Source of the DNA: Rhizobiaceae bacterium | GTDB lineage: Bacteria; Pseudomonadota; Alphaproteobacteria; Rhizobiales; Rhizobiaceae | Reading direction: 5' to 3' | Assembly (NCBI GenBank): GCA_028279875.1 | Contig: JANQMU010000042.1 | Coordinates: forward strand, 1 to 64,000 | DNA: 64,000 bases | Shown: one piece after another, positions 9,876-19,583 of the stretch | Position numbering within the stretch: position 1 is the stretch's first letter | How the letters are laid out: the number at the start of each line of letters is the position of its first letter | The notes under the pieces: generated by a model | The model's input: only the letters and a program-made list of their open reading frames with translations | Databases searched by the model: none | What the model was told of the DNA's origin: nothing | Made by a program: the position numbers and the translations under genes

Positions 9876-10685
9876 TCAGTTCCGCCGGGTGGCGTGGGCC
9901 AGCCACTCTTTCCATTGCTGCGCATTGCCGGCAAAGACATTGATATCCGCATCGCCTGTTATGCCCGGGACCCGGCCGGTGCCGGTATATTGCCAGAAAT
10001 GCCAGTCGCGCTGCCGGTAGACATTGTCCGGATGATCGGCGACGGACCGCACCCAGAACTGGTAATTGGCGAAATGGCCCTCAAGGTTCTGTTCATGGAA
10101 ATCGACCGTGGTGTAGATCAGCGGCTTCTTGCCGTAATGCGCCTGGACGATGTCCAGGAACACCGCCATTTCCTTGCGGACCGTGGCCGGTTTCGGCCGT
10201 TTCTTGCAGGTCTTGGAGTGGTGATTCCATTCAATGTCGAGAACAGGCGGAAGCGCCGAGCGGTCATTGGGGGTATTGCGGATGAACCAGGCGGCCTGTT
10301 CCCGTGCCGGACGGCAGAAATAGAAGAAGTGATAGGCGCCGCGCGGGATGCCCGCGCGCTTGGCCTCACGCCAGTATTCGGCAAAGCGTTCGTCCCGGTG
10401 GTCGCCACCCTCAGTCGATTTGATAAAGGCGAACGCGATATCGGCCTGGCGCAGCTTGTCCCATTCGATGTCGCCCTGCCACTTGGAAACGTCGACTCCG
10501 TGGACGGGATGTTTTGCCGGGTGTCGGTGGCCGAAATATTGCGGATCGGCATCGCCATATCTTGACGGTGACACTTTGGATTCAACCCCCAGATCGGCTG
10601 TCGTGCAGGACGCCAGAACCATGATGAGCGGCACAAGCGCCAAGATCACAGGATGCATGCGGGGCCGGTCCAAATCAGATGACAT
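9876..10685 (-). CDS. GH25 lysozyme-like lipoprotein
   Basis: The 269-residue product has an N-terminal hydrophobic segment ending in a lipobox (VLASC at about residue 27), suggesting a lipid-anchored periplasmic protein. The rest is a glycoside hydrolase family 25 barrel: VHGVDVSKWQGDIEW, FAFIKSTEGGDHRD, GAYHFFYFCRP and the catalytic DIEWN, then LIYTTVDFHE and WQYTGTGRVPGITG. GH25 enzymes are N-acetylmuramidases. GGAAG lies seven bases before the ATG at 10685. It is the first gene of a pair with the MltB-type transglycosylase. Its promoter must lie between it and the inverted-repeat element immediately upstream. Confidence 0.92.
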   Translation of the reverse strand: MSSDLDRPRMHPVILALVPLIMVLASCTTADLGVESKVSPSRYGDADPQYFGHRHPAKHPVHGVDVSKWQGDIEWDKLRQADIAFAFIKSTEGGDHRDERFAEYWREAKRAGIPRGAYHFFYFCRPAREQAAWFIRNTPNDRSALPPVLDIEWNHHSKTCKKRPKPATVRKEMAVFLDIVQAHYGKKPLIYTTVDFHEQNLEGHFANYQFWVRSVADHPDNVYRQRDWHFWQYTGTGRVPGITGDADINVFAGNAQQWKEWLAHATRRN

Positions 10686-10795
10686 CGATGGCTTCCAAAT
10701 CTAGAGCGTTTCAGGATCAAATGGAACCGCTGACCGTATTGGTCGCCGTTCCTGTGAATATGTCGCCGCGCGGCTGTGGCAAAACCGGCACAGCA
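10686..10795. other. Short intergenic segment before the inverted-repeat element
   Basis: The segment holds the likely promoter of the GH25-MltB pair. Its beginning, TCTAGAGCGTTTCAGGATCA, resembles the short AGAGCGTTTCA-type extragenic repeats that recur between genes in Hyphomicrobiales genomes; that resemblance is from memory and could be tested by counting it across the genome. Confidence 0.35.
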
Positions 10796-11067
10796 CTAGG
10801 CTGTGGTGACCATTTAACCTGTGCGCCGGCGTGGCACACTTCGTTCCTGGCAAGGCGCGAAAGGCGCCGTAGTGCCCTCCACTTCAAGCCTTTCGCAACG
10901 ATGACCAGGGGCGAAGTGTGCCTCGTCCCGAAGGGATTTGACCGGATTTGCCCATGATCGGCTCACTCGTCGTCGAATATGCAACAGCATGTCCTTCCTC
11001 CTCGTAAACCGATCCTGAACAAATCCGGACAAACCGGCACACAGGTTAAATGGTCACCACAGCCTAG
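10796..11067. mobile_element. 272-bp non-coding inverted-repeat element (MITE-like)
   Basis: Two 28-bp perfect inverted repeats (10796-10823 and 11040-11067), extendable to 34 bp with one mismatch, bound the element. Each starts at a CTAG, compatible with a YTAR-type target duplication used by some IS5-family elements. Inside are further nested inverted repeats: 10833-10850 with 10905-10922 (two mismatches) and 10857-10865 with 10888-10896 (perfect), so the left part can fold into a long hairpin. No transposase frame is present: the open frame at 10814-11032 on the minus strand has no recognisable domain. Most likely a miniature element mobilised in trans, lying between the GH25 and oxoprolinase genes. 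Confidence 0.72.
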
Positions 11068-11082
11068 GATATTAGACGCCTC

Positions 11083-14000
11083 TTAAGATTTTCCGAAGCC
11101 GCCAGCCGTAGGTGTCGTCAAGATCACGGCCTCGCCCGCCTCGAGGATGGTCTGGTCGGAGCCTTTCAATCTTTCGATGGTTCCATCCAGACGGCGGACT
11201 TCCGTCTTGCCGGCAACGCCATTGCCGCCCCCTTCAATGCCTTCCGGCGGGCGGTTGCGATGGGATGAAAGAATGGCGCATTCCATTCTTTCGAGGAACC
11301 GGATTGTCCGCTCGGTTCCGTCGCCGGCGCTGAATTTGCCGCGGCCGCCGGAGTTCGGACGGATGTGAAAGTCCTCCAGCAGGACCGGAAAGCGCATTTC
11401 CAGTATCTCCGGATCCGTCAGCCGCGAATTGGTCATGTGGACATGGACGCCTGACGTTCCGTCAAAACCCGTGCCGTCATTCATATGTCCGGCCGGCGAA
11501 CCGGAGCAGATGGTTTCGTAATACTGATATCGATCATCGCCGAATGTCAGATTGTTCATCGTCCCCTGGCTGTTGGCCATCGCGCCGAGCGCCCCGAATA
11601 TGGCGTTGGTGACGTGCTGCGACGTCTCGACATTGCCGGCCACCACGGCGGCCGGATAGGAGGGGCTGAGCAGACAATTGTCCGGCAGGACGATCCGGAT
11701 CGGGCGCAGACAGCCGGCGTTCATCGGAATCGCTCCCTCGACCATGACACGAAAGCAGTAAAGGACCGCCGCCCGGGTGACCGGTTCGGGAGCGTTGAAA
11801 TTGTTCTCCATCACCGCGGATGTCCCGGTGAAGTCCACCGTTGCTGTTCGCGCCTTCCGATCGACGGTGATCTTGACGCGGATCACCTGACCGCTGTCGG
11901 TTTCATAGTCATAGGCGCAGTCGGAGAGCGCGTCGATGACCTGGCGCACGCTCTCGGCGGCATTGTCCTGGACATGACCCATATAGGCCTCCACCACGTC
12001 GAGGCCGAAATCTGCGACCATCTTGCGCAGATCGGCGATGCCCTTTTCATTGGCGGCGATCTGCGCTTTGAGATCAGCGATATTCTGATGGACGTTGCGG
12101 ACGGGGTAGGGGTGATCGGTCAGCAGTTCGATGAGTTCGGCTTCGCGGAAGCGGCCTTGTTCGACCATCAGGAAATTGTCGATCAGCACGCCTTCCTCGT
12201 CGACTGTCGTCGCCAGCGGCGTCATCGAACCGGGCGCCGTGCCACCGACATCGGCGTGATGGCCGCGCGAGGCGACATAAAACAGGATTTCGCTTTCTTC
12301 GGTGTCGAATACCGGGGTGACGACGGTGATGTCCGGCAGGTGGGTGCCGCCATTATAGGGCGCGTTGAGCGCATAGACGTCGCCGGGACGGATCCGGCCT
12401 TTATTGAGCGCGATGACGGTCTCGACCGAACGATCCATGGATCCCAGATGAACCGGCATATGCGGGGCGTTGGCGACAAGAGCCCCGTGGCGGTCGAAGA
12501 CGGCGCAGGAAAAGTCGAGCCGCTCCTTGATGTTGACCGAATAGGCGGTGTTCTGCAGCGTGATGCCCATCTGTTCGGCAATCGACATGAACAGGTTGTT
12601 GAACACTTCGAGCATGATGGGATCGGCGTCGCGGGTGCCGATGGCTTTCTGCCGGGCCTTTTTCTCGAAGCGCCGCATGACGACATGGTTCTTGCCGTTG
12701 ATCTCTGCCCGCCAGCCCGGCTCGATGACGATCGTCTGGTTTGCTTCGATGATCAATGACGGTCCGTCGATCTGCTGACCCGCTTTCAGGGCGTCGCGCC
12801 GGTAGACAGGCGCTTCATGCCACCGGCCGCCGGAATAGAACCGCCGTGTCGTGTCCGCCTCCGCCGGTTCGCCGGTGCTCTCATGGTCGGGTTCGCCGCC
12901 GCCTTTGTTGCGCGTGTCGCCGGCTTCGACGCCGACGGCCTCGACGACGACCGGCTTGTTTTCGTAGACAAAGCCGAATTGCGCCTGATGCGCTGCTTCA
13001 AAAGCCGTTCTGGCGCGTTCGATGGACCGGTCGCTGAAATCGACCGGTATCGTCGTATCGGTCCCGTCGTAGCGCAGATGCAGGATCGGGCGCCAGGAGA
13101 CGGCATCGTGCGGCACCTGCTGTTCGGCGAGCTCCTCCAGGGCGTCCCGTGCCATCCGGTCTATCAGGCGGGTGACGGGCTCCGATGCATCGGCGTCCAG
13201 TTCCCGGACAAGCGCCTGCTGGCGTGTGGCGAAGAGATTGGCAAGGCCGATGCCATAGGCCGACAGCAGACCGGAGAAGGGATGGATGAGAATGGCCTCC
13301 ATGCCCAGCGCGTCGGCGACCAGGCAGGCATGCTGGCCGCCGGCGCCGCCGAAACAGTTCAGCAGGTAGCGGGTGACGTCATACCCGCGCTGGACGGAGA
13401 TTTTCTTGATGGCATTGGCCATGTTCTCGACGGCAACGGTGATGAAACCTTCGGCGACCTCTTCGGCCGATTTCCCGTCCTCCATGACCGCGGCAAGCCG
13501 GCGAAATTCGCGCTCCACAATGCCTGCATCCAGCGGTTCATTATTGCCCGGTCCGAACAGGGCCGGGAAATAGTCGGGCTGCAGCTTGCCGAGCATGACA
13601 TTGGCATCGGTGACCGCCAGCGGGCCGCCGCGGCGGTAGCAGGCGGGCCCCGGATCGGCGCCGGCCGAATCGGGACCGACCCGAAAGCGGCCGGCATCGA
13701 AGTGGAGGATGGACCCGCCGCCGGCGGCGACCGTATGGATCCGCATCATCGGCGCCCGGATACGGACCCCGGCGACCTCGGTGTCGAAGGCGCGTTCATA
13801 GTCGCCGTCATAATGGGCGACATCGGTGGACGTGCCGCCCATGTCGAAACCGATGACCTTCTCAAATCCGGCGAGGCGGGCTGTTTCGACCATGCCGACC
13901 ACGCCGCCCGCGGGACCCGACAGGATCGCATCCTTTCCCTGAAACAGATGCGCCGCCGTCAGGCCGCCCGATGACATCATGAATTTGAGGGACGGCGCGT

Positions 14001-14718
14001 CATCGTCCTGCTGTCCCGCAGAGGCGCCCAGTTCGCCGGCGACGTCATCGACATAACGGCGCAGGATTGGCGACAGATAGGCATCGACAACCGTCGTGTC
14101 GCCGCGGCCGACCAGCTTGGCCAGCGGCGAGACCCGGTGGCTTACCGATATCTGCGCGAAGCCGGCTTCTTTTGCCAGGTCGGCCACCGTTCGTTCGTGT
14201 TCGGGATAGTTCCAGGAATGCATGAAGACGATGGCGACCGCATCGATCCCGGCCGATTTCGCCGCGGCCAGCGCGGCGCGCACCCGATCCGGATCGGGGC
14301 TGGCCTCGACCGTCCCGTCGGCGCGGACCCGCTCATCGATTTCGACTACCTTTTCATAGAGTTGTTCGGGCAATATGATCTGTTTGGCGAAGATATGCGG
14401 TCGCGCCTGGTAGGCAATTCGCAGGGCGTCGCGAAACCCCTTGGTGATGACCAGCAGGGTGCGGTCGCCCTTTCGCTCAAGCAGCGCATTGGTCGCAACC
14501 GTCGTGCCCATCTTGACGTCATTGATGCGGGCGCCGGGAACCGGATCATGGCGATCGACGCCGAGCAGGGCGCGAATGCCCTCCAGCGCGGCATCCCGAT
14601 AGGCTTCCGGATTGTCGGAAAGCAGTTTCCTCTGCAGCAGCCGGCCATCCGGGGAACGGCCGATGACATCGGTGAAGGTTCCGCCGCGATCGATCCAGAA
14701 GTCCCATTTGTCCGGCAT
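11083..14718 (-). CDS. 5-oxoprolinase / hydantoinase, HyuA-HyuB fusion
   Basis: This 1211-residue protein joins the HyuA domain (residues about 5-690; [45 protein letters not shown]) to the HyuB domain (residues about 715-1211; [52 protein letters not shown]). The fused form is typical of ATP-dependent 5-oxo-L-prolinase, which opens pyroglutamate to glutamate in the gamma-glutamyl cycle; hydantoinases share the fold, so substrate specificity is inferred. The ATG at 14718 ([13 protein letters not shown]) fits the family N-terminus; the frame is open 45 codons upstream without support. The neighbouring EamA gene reads in the same direction 79 nt upstream and may be co-transcribed. Confidence 0.93.
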   Translation of the reverse strand: MPDKWDFWIDRGGTFTDVIGRSPDGRLLQRKLLSDNPEAYRDAALEGIRALLGVDRHDPVPGARINDVKMGTTVATNALLERKGDRTLLVITKGFRDALRIAYQARPHIFAKQIILPEQLYEKVVEIDERVRADGTVEASPDPDRVRAALAAAKSAGIDAVAIVFMHSWNYPEHERTVADLAKEAGFAQISVSHRVSPLAKLVGRGDTTVVDAYLSPILRRYVDDVAGELGASAGQQDDDAPSLKFMMSSGGLTAAHLFQGKDAILSGPAGGVVGMVETARLAGFEKVIGFDMGGTSTDVAHYDGDYERAFDTEVAGVRIRAPMMRIHTVAAGGGSILHFDAGRFRVGPDSAGADPGPACYRRGGPLAVTDANVMLGKLQPDYFPALFGPGNNEPLDAGIVEREFRRLAAVMEDGKSAEEVAEGFITVAVENMANAIKKISVQRGYDVTRYLLNCFGGAGGQHACLVADALGMEAILIHPFSGLLSAYGIGLANLFATRQQALVRELDADASEPVTRLIDRMARDALEELAEQQVPHDAVSWRPILHLRYDGTDTTIPVDFSDRSIERARTAFEAAHQAQFGFVYENKPVVVEAVGVEAGDTRNKGGGEPDHESTGEPAEADTTRRFYSGGRWHEAPVYRRDALKAGQQIDGPSLIIEANQTIVIEPGWRAEINGKNHVVMRRFEKKARQKAIGTRDADPIMLEVFNNLFMSIAEQMGITLQNTAYSVNIKERLDFSCAVFDRHGALVANAPHMPVHLGSMDRSVETVIALNKGRIRPGDVYALNAPYNGGTHLPDITVVTPVFDTEESEILFYVASRGHHADVGGTAPGSMTPLATTVDEEGVLIDNFLMVEQGRFREAELIELLTDHPYPVRNVHQNIADLKAQIAANEKGIADLRKMVADFGLDVVEAYMGHVQDNAAESVRQVIDALSDCAYDYETDSGQVIRVKITVDRKARTATVDFTGTSAVMENNFNAPEPVTRAAVLYCFRVMVEGAIPMNAGCLRPIRIVLPDNCLLSPSYPAAVVAGNVETSQHVTNAIFGALGAMANSQGTMNNLTFGDDRYQYYETICSGSPAGHMNDGTGFDGTSGVHVHMTNSRLTDPEILEMRFPVLLEDFHIRPNSGGRGKFSAGDGTERTIRFLERMECAILSSHRNRPPEGIEGGGNGVAGKTEVRRLDGTIERLKGSDQTILEAGEAVILTTPTAGGFGKS

Positions 14719-14797
14719 GCCAATTGTCCGATGTTGGTTGGTGATTGTGTGTGAACAGATGCACCGGGATCGGCATCGTGTCCAGTGGATTTGATCT

Positions 14798-15679
14798 TCA
14801 GGAGATGCGCGCCTTGCTGCCGAGCCAGACGACGAGACCGACGGCAACGGCAAAAAGCAGCGTCGTTGCCGAGATGCGTTCGCTCAGCATGAGCGCAGAG
14901 AGCGCCAGTGTGACAAAGGTCTGCAGCAGTTGAATCTGAGAGACGCGCGCGATACCGCCCATGACAAGGCCGGCGTTCCAGAACAGAAAGCCGCCGAACA
15001 TGGAGAAATATCCGAGATAGGCCAGCGACCACAGCGCCGCGGCCGACGGGCCGGTCATGCCGGCCTGCCAGGTCCAGGCGACGCCGGCAAGTGTGAGGGG
15101 CAGCGTCAGCAGCAGCGCCCAGGAAATGGTTGCACCCGGGCCCATGCGCCGCGACAGGCGGGCCATGAGCACATAGCCGAAGGATGCAGAAAGGCCCGCC
15201 GCAAGCAGCCAGAAATCACCCATCGACGGCTTCAGATCGGATCGCAGAAGCGAGAATGCCACAACCAGTCCGGCACCCAGGATGCTGAGGCCCCAAAAAG
15301 CCGGGCCCGGCCGCTCCCCGCCGATCAGGGCGGCGAAGAATGCGGTCATCAATGGCAGCAGTCCGAGGATCACGCCGCCATGGCTGGCCGGCACGGTCTG
15401 CATCGCGAGCGCCGCAAATCCGGGAAATCCGATGACCAGCAGCAGCCCGGCTGCAAAGACCTCCGCACTGTCGCCGGCGCCGATCCGGTGGCGGCCGAAG
15501 AGGATAAAGGGGATGGCCGCCGTGGTGGCGATCACCGCGCGGGCAAAGGTGATGAACCACGGCGACATGCCGGTCAGCGCGACATGGGTCATCGGCAGCG
15601 TCGCACCGAAGATCACGACGCCGGTAAAGCCGAGCAACATGCCGAGGGCCTGGCGATCTGGAGCGGAATGGGTTTGCAA
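14798..15679 (-). CDS. EamA/DMT-family transporter
   Basis: About 293 residues with ten hydrophobic helices in two EamA repeats: [40 protein letters not shown], and in the second half [25 protein letters not shown] and [20 protein letters not shown]. The start is placed at a TTG (15679) because AGAGGA lies seven bases upstream; an internal ATG further on is less well supported, and the much longer open frame to 15937 covers the divergent promoter region. It precedes the oxoprolinase gene on the same strand, so it could move a related amide or amino acid, which is inference only. Confidence 0.87.
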   Translation of the reverse strand: MQTHSAPDRQALGMLLGFTGVVIFGATLPMTHVALTGMSPWFITFARAVIATTAAIPFILFGRHRIGAGDSAEVFAAGLLLVIGFPGFAALAMQTVPASHGGVILGLLPLMTAFFAALIGGERPGPAFWGLSILGAGLVVAFSLLRSDLKPSMGDFWLLAAGLSASFGYVLMARLSRRMGPGATISWALLLTLPLTLAGVAWTWQAGMTGPSAAALWSLAYLGYFSMFGGFLFWNAGLVMGGIARVSQIQLLQTFVTLALSALMLSERISATTLLFAVAVGLVVWLGSKARIS

Positions 15680-15833
15680 TGGCGATCCTCTTGATAGGCT
15701 TGGGGGGAACCCCAGTAGTGGACATGTGCGCCAGCGTCCAATGAATAGCGTTGATGGTTCCGTTTGCGGCGGTTGACCGTTGGTGAAAATGACGCTTGAT
15801 GGGTGCTCCAACGGATCATCTCGGGAAAGTGCG

Positions 15834-16631
15834 GTGAAGCAAGCTGAAACCCCGCTGACGGGCGGCAATGTCAATACCGGTGTGGTGCGGGTGGGCGACA
15901 CGGTACGGCGTGCACTGACCGCCGCCAGCCCGGCCATTCACCGGCTCCTGCGGCATCTCGAAGCGAGCGGGTTTACAGCCTGTCCCAGATTTCTCGGGAT
16001 CGACGACAAGAGCCGGGAAATCCTGAGCTATATCGACGGCGAAACCGGTGTCGAACCATCGCTTTGGGAAACGGAGGAAGCGCTGGTCGCCACGGCGCTG
16101 ATGCTGCGGGCACTGCATGACGCCACCGCGACTTACCGGTCCGATGGATCGGAAGACTGGGCCTTCAGCCATCGCGATCCCGCGCGCCACGAGGTCATCT
16201 GCCATAATGATTTCGCGCCCTACAATTTCGTGTTTGCCGGCGGTGTTCCGATCGCGGTGTTCGATTTCGACCTGGCTGGGCCCGGGCCACGGCTGTGGGA
16301 TGTCGCCTATGCGGCGTTCTGGATGGTGCCTCTGGCTTTTCATGCGCCTGATATGAAACCTTTTGCAGAAGCTGACCTTGCTACGGGCGGCAGGCGGCTG
16401 AAGACGTTCTGCGACGCGTATCGTGTGCCGGACGGCGGCGCTGTGCTGGATATGGTCTCGGAAGTTCTGGACCATATGGCGGATGCGCGGGCGGTCGCGG
16501 CGGTGATCGGCGAGGCCGGCGCCGGGCGGCTGGAGCGCGAGGGGCATTTCGCACACTGGCAGGCTGAGAAGGACGCCTTTGAGCGTCACAAAAGCGCCCT
16601 ATTGCAGGCAAACGATGCCACCGAAGCCTAG
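15834..16631 (+). CDS. Aminoglycoside phosphotransferase (APH) family kinase-like protein
   Basis: The catalytic lobe is clear: VICHNDFAPYNFVF supplies the HxDxxxxN catalytic loop and VFDFDLAGPGPRLWDVAYA the Mg-binding DFD segment. The N-lobe begins LTGGNVNTGVVRVGDTVRR and is short. Such proteins phosphorylate small-molecule hydroxyls (aminoglycosides, choline, homoserine, sugars); the N-terminal motif is one I associate mainly with actinobacterial members, so acquisition by transfer is possible. The start is placed at the GTG at 15834 because GGGAAAG lies five bases upstream and the family N-terminus follows at once; the frame is open to 15780 (ATG at 15789) without a ribosome binding site. 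Substrate unknown; antibiotic resistance should not be assumed. Confidence 0.82.
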   Translation: MKQAETPLTGGNVNTGVVRVGDTVRRALTAASPAIHRLLRHLEASGFTACPRFLGIDDKSREILSYIDGETGVEPSLWETEEALVATALMLRALHDATATYRSDGSEDWAFSHRDPARHEVICHNDFAPYNFVFAGGVPIAVFDFDLAGPGPRLWDVAYAAFWMVPLAFHAPDMKPFAEADLATGGRRLKTFCDAYRVPDGGAVLDMVSEVLDHMADARAVAAVIGEAGAGRLEREGHFAHWQAEKDAFERHKSALLQANDATEA

Positions 16632-16767
16632 ACCGGTCGGGATTGGCGGTCAGGACCCGTTCCCTTAATCCACCGTGTCGTTTGGGGAGCCGTTTGCCGG
16701 TCGGGCCAGCCTTTTCGCGCGTTTTTGACCACTCGCCTTGATGGCGCAAATCACGTAGAGACACACA

Positions 16768-17478
16768 ATGTCGATCTTTGCCAGATTCGGAGAATTTGTC
16801 GGCGCGGCCACCTCGGGAGCGATTTCCGGGGTGATCGAGGCTGTGCGCACCGTGTTCGCCGGCGATCCGGAGACCCGGCGGCGGGTCGCCTTCTCGGTTG
16901 CGATGATCGCGCTTTCGGCCAAGATGGCGAAGGCCGACGGGATCGTCACGCCCGACGAGGTGGTGGCGTTTCAGGATATCTTCGAAATCCCGCACAAGGA
17001 GGGGCGCAATGTCTCGCGCCTCTACAATCTCGCCAAACAGGATGTCGCCGGATATGAATCCTATGCGGCGAAGATGGCGGAGCTGTGCGGGTCCGGCAAG
17101 GCCAATTGCCTGATTCTCGAGGATATTCTGGACGGTCTTTTCCACATCGCCAAGGCGGACGGCGTGCTGCATGAAAAGGAGCAGGCGTTTCTGGCGCGGG
17201 TCGCCGAGATCTTCCTGGTCGACGACTCCCATTTCGAACAGATCCTGGCGCGCCACACCTATCGCGCGGCACGTGACCCCTATGCGGTCCTCGGGATTGC
17301 CAAGGATGCGCCGCTGGACGAGATCAAGAGCCGCTACCGGCATCTTGTTTCCGAGAGCCATCCGGACCGGCTGATGGCGCGGGGGGTTCCGGAGGAATTC
17401 CTGGCGATTGCCAATGACAGGATGGCTGCGCTCAACGAAGCCTATGCGGCGATTGAGAAAGACCGCAAGGCGGCATGA
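16768..17478 (+). CDS. DjlA-like protein: TerB domain plus C-terminal J domain
   Basis: The 236-residue product has a glycine/alanine-rich N-terminal amphipathic stretch, a TerB-like helical domain (about residues 45-160, with two KADG repeats: AKMAKADGIVTPDE and FHIAKADGVLHEKE) and a C-terminal J domain (about residues 170-236; DPYAVLGIAKDAPLDEIKSR and the invariant HPD in SESHPDRL). This matches DjlA-type co-chaperones, which stimulate DnaK through the HPD loop; unlike E. coli DjlA it has no strong N-terminal membrane helix. Its last four bases overlap the start of the amidase gene (ATGA), so the two are translationally coupled. Confidence 0.92.
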   Translation: MSIFARFGEFVGAATSGAISGVIEAVRTVFAGDPETRRRVAFSVAMIALSAKMAKADGIVTPDEVVAFQDIFEIPHKEGRNVSRLYNLAKQDVAGYESYAAKMAELCGSGKANCLILEDILDGLFHIAKADGVLHEKEQAFLARVAEIFLVDDSHFEQILARHTYRAARDPYAVLGIAKDAPLDEIKSRYRHLVSESHPDRLMARGVPEEFLAIANDRMAALNEAYAAIEKDRKAA

Positions 17479-18245
17479 GCCGCATGGCGGTGGATTTCCC
17501 GGGCGCCGATCCGTTCCCGTCGCCGAATTTCGGCGAACGGGCGGGCGGCCGGGTGCCCGACATGCTGGTTCTGCACTATACGGGGATGGCAACGGCCGAC
17601 GGCGCGCTGAACTGGCTGTGCACGGAAGAATCGCAGGTTTCGGCCCATTATCTGGTGCATGAGGATGGCCGGGTCGTGCAGATGGTTCCCGAGCGCATGC
17701 GGGCCTGGCATGCCGGCAAAAGCATCTGGAAAGGCGAAACGGACATCAACTCGCTGTCCGTCGGCATTGAAATCGTCAATCCCGGCCATGGAGCGGGGTA
17801 TCCGGATTTCCCCGCCGCGCAGATCGCCGCCGTTTCGGATTTGTGTCAAAATTGCGCCGAGAGGTGGGCAATCGCGCCGCAAAGAGTGGTCGCCCATAGC
17901 GATATTGCACCGCAACGAAAGGCTGATCCGGGGGAGAAATTTCCCTGGCGATCACTTTTTGAAAACGGGGTCGGGCATTTCGTCGAACCGGCGCCGGCCG
18001 GCGGCGGCCGCTTCTTTCAGCGCGGCGATGCGGGGCAACCGGTCGAAGCGCTGCAGGCAATGTTGTCCCTTTATGGTTATGGTATTGAAATCAATGGGAT
18101 ATATGATGAATTGACGACGGCAGTCGTCACCGCATTCCAGCGTCATTTTCGACCGTCAAGGGTCGACGGCATTGCCGATGCCTCGACCATCAAGACCTTG
18201 CACCAACTGCTTTCGGCGCTTCCGGAATCCCCGTCAAAACGGTGA
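17475..18245 (+). CDS. N-acetylmuramoyl-L-alanine amidase (AmpD/AmiD type) with peptidoglycan-binding domain
   Basis: The 256-residue protein has an Amidase_2 domain with the zinc ligands visible: His in MLVLHYTGM, His in VVAHSDIAPQRK and Asp in DPGEKFPW, plus SAHYLVHEDG and SVGIEIVNPGH. A PG_binding_1 domain follows (about residues 185-248; GQPVEALQAMLSLYGYGIEI). The enzyme cuts the lactyl-L-alanine amide bond of muropeptides. No signal peptide is visible, so it may act in cytoplasmic muropeptide recycling like AmpD, though the cell-wall binding domain is more usual in the periplasmic AmiD. It is coupled to the J-domain gene by an ATGA overlap. Confidence 0.93.
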   Translation: MSRMAVDFPGADPFPSPNFGERAGGRVPDMLVLHYTGMATADGALNWLCTEESQVSAHYLVHEDGRVVQMVPERMRAWHAGKSIWKGETDINSLSVGIEIVNPGHGAGYPDFPAAQIAAVSDLCQNCAERWAIAPQRVVAHSDIAPQRKADPGEKFPWRSLFENGVGHFVEPAPAGGGRFFQRGDAGQPVEALQAMLSLYGYGIEINGIYDELTTAVVTAFQRHFRPSRVDGIADASTIKTLHQLLSALPESPSKR

Positions 18246-18419
18246 ATATTGCGTTGCACAAACCGGTTTCTTACGGGGTGTAACGCAACGTGACCGTGTT
18301 GCCACCATTCGTTGAATTTCATCCCTAGAAATGGCTCCGCATTGAATAAGCGGCGAGCAAGCCGCGGAGTATGACCGCCGTCGAACAGGTGTCGACGGCG
18401 TTTCGTTTGGAGTTATGGA

Positions 18420-18956
18420 ATGAACAGATTTGCGACCCTGTTTTGCGCGGCGGCCTGTGCCGGCATGGTGTCATTTGGAAGCGCGTTGGCGGACACCTCT
18501 GCTGAAGGAGAAAAGAAGGGAATCGATTTCGCGGCCATCGCGGCCTCGATATTCAACCCGCCGGAACGCTCGGCCGAGGCGAAGCAGGACTCGAAATACA
18601 CCCGCCTGATCAACCGCTACGCCAGAAAACATGGTGTTCCGTCCAAACTGGCGCATGCCATTGTCCGGGTGGAGAGCAATTACAATCCCAAGGCGCGCGG
18701 GCAGGCCGGTGAAGTCGGGCTGATGCAGATCAAACTGGGAACCGCCCGGATGATGGGATATCGGGGGTCGCGCAAGGACCTCTATGATCCGGAAACCAAT
18801 ATCAAATACGGCATGAAATATCTCGCCGGCGCCCACAAGCTGGCCGGCGGCGACACCTGCGGCACGGTCCTGCGCTACAATGCCGGACATGGCGCCAAGC
18901 GGATGAATCCGATTTCGTCGCGCTACTGCAAAAAGGTGCGCAAGATCATCGGCTGA
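18420..18956 (+). CDS. SLT-domain lytic transglycosylase
   Basis: The 178-residue product has a signal peptide (MNRFATLFCAAACAGMVSFG, cleavage near ALA at about residue 24) and a compact SLT catalytic domain: KLAHAIVRVESNYNPKARG with the catalytic Glu, VGLMQIKLGTARMMGY, NIKYGMKYLAGAHKLAGG and VLRYNAGHG. GGAG lies eight bases before the ATG. Probably a periplasmic lytic transglycosylase acting on glycan strands. It follows the amidase by 174 nt and could have its own promoter. A hairpin without a T tract (18981-19014) lies after the stop. Confidence 0.93.
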   Translation: MNRFATLFCAAACAGMVSFGSALADTSAEGEKKGIDFAAIAASIFNPPERSAEAKQDSKYTRLINRYARKHGVPSKLAHAIVRVESNYNPKARGQAGEVGLMQIKLGTARMMGYRGSRKDLYDPETNIKYGMKYLAGAHKLAGGDTCGTVLRYNAGHGAKRMNPISSRYCKKVRKIIG

Positions 18957-18980
18957 CCTTATCTCCCGCGCACGGCTGGC

Positions 18981-19014
18981 GGCGGCAATAACGGATTTTC
19001 TGGCAATTGCCGCC
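18981..19014 (+). terminator. Hairpin between the SLT gene and rnpB
   Basis: GGCGGCAAT (18981-18989) pairs with ATTGCCGCC (19006-19014) and the stem can extend a little on both sides. No T run follows, so it is at best a weak intrinsic terminator; it may also be an upstream structural element of rnpB. Confidence 0.3.
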
Positions 19015-19036
19015 GGCCTCGGTTATCAGACATCTG

Positions 19037-19464
19037 CCAGCCGGCCGGGCAGCCGCGCCCTGCAATGTCGAAAGACAGCGGGGTGAGGAAAGTCCGGGCT
19101 CCACGGAAACGCGGTGCCGGATAACATCCGGCGGGGGAAACCCCAGGGAAAGTGCCACAGAAAGCAGACCGCCCCGCCTGCCTTCTTCTGCTGCCATTGC
19201 GGGAGAGGAAGGCCGGCGGGGTAAGGGTGAAAGGGTGGGGTAAGAGCCCACCGCATTGCTGGCAACAGCAATGGCACGGTAAACCCCACCGGGAGCAAGA
19301 CCGAATAGGGGTGACGCGGGGCGCAGGCCCCGGCCTGTTTCCGGGTTTGTCACCCGGGTAGGTTGCTCGAGACCGGGCGCAAGTCCGGTCCCAGAGGAAT
19401 GGCTGCCACGCCCGCCGCTGCGGCGGCCGGGCCATACAGAACCCGGCTTACAGGCCGGCTGGCT
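19037..19464 (+). ncRNA. rnpB: RNase P RNA (class A)
   Basis: RNase P RNA is the catalytic subunit that trims 5' leaders of tRNA precursors. The ends pair as helix P1: CCAGCCGGCC at 19037-19046 with GGCCGGCTGG at 19453-19462. The universally conserved core is present: GAGGAAAGTCCGGGCTCC near 19086, the GGTAAACCCC region near 19277 and ATACAGAACCCGGCTTACA near 19434, which closes helix P4. The length of about 428 nt is normal for alphaproteobacteria. Short open frames on both strands here are artefacts. TTTT follows P1. The exact ends are inferred from pairing. Confidence 0.93.
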
Positions 19465-19519
19465 TTTCAATCCGCGAATATATGCACCCGGTGTCCCGTA
19501 TCCGGCTCACAGTCCTTTG

Positions 19520-19534
19520 TTAACCCCTTGTTAA
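19520..19534 (+). promoter_or_regulatory. CtrA-type box upstream of mraZ
   Basis: An exact TTAA-N7-TTAA match (TTAACCCCTTGTTAA) about 235 bases before mraZ and just after rnpB. This is the full consensus for the cell-cycle regulator CtrA in alphaproteobacteria. Its position before the division cluster suggests cell-cycle control of dcw transcription; binding is inferred. Confidence 0.65.
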
Positions 19535-19583
19535 CCATAAAGAGGCTTCAATGGGGCCGGTTAAGGCATGTCTGGCGGCCTTA

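Noticed and set aside
10814..11032. 72-codon minus-strand open frame as a transposase fragment
   Set aside because: It fills the space between the inverted repeats but shows no DDE or helix-turn-helix motif and has internal hairpins dictating its sequence; kept as part of a non-coding element.
11083..14718. Functional link between the 5-oxoprolinase and the gamma-glutamyltransferase at the window end
   Set aside because: Both belong to gamma-glutamyl metabolism, but about 48 kb separate them and no shared regulatory motif was seen.
15834..16631. Aminoglycoside resistance gene
   Set aside because: Only the general APH kinase fold is visible; nothing in the sequence or context indicates antibiotic substrates.
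18946..19470. Long open frames on both strands over 19.0-19.5 kb
   Set aside because: They are explained by the GC-rich structured rnpB RNA and have no protein similarity I recognise.
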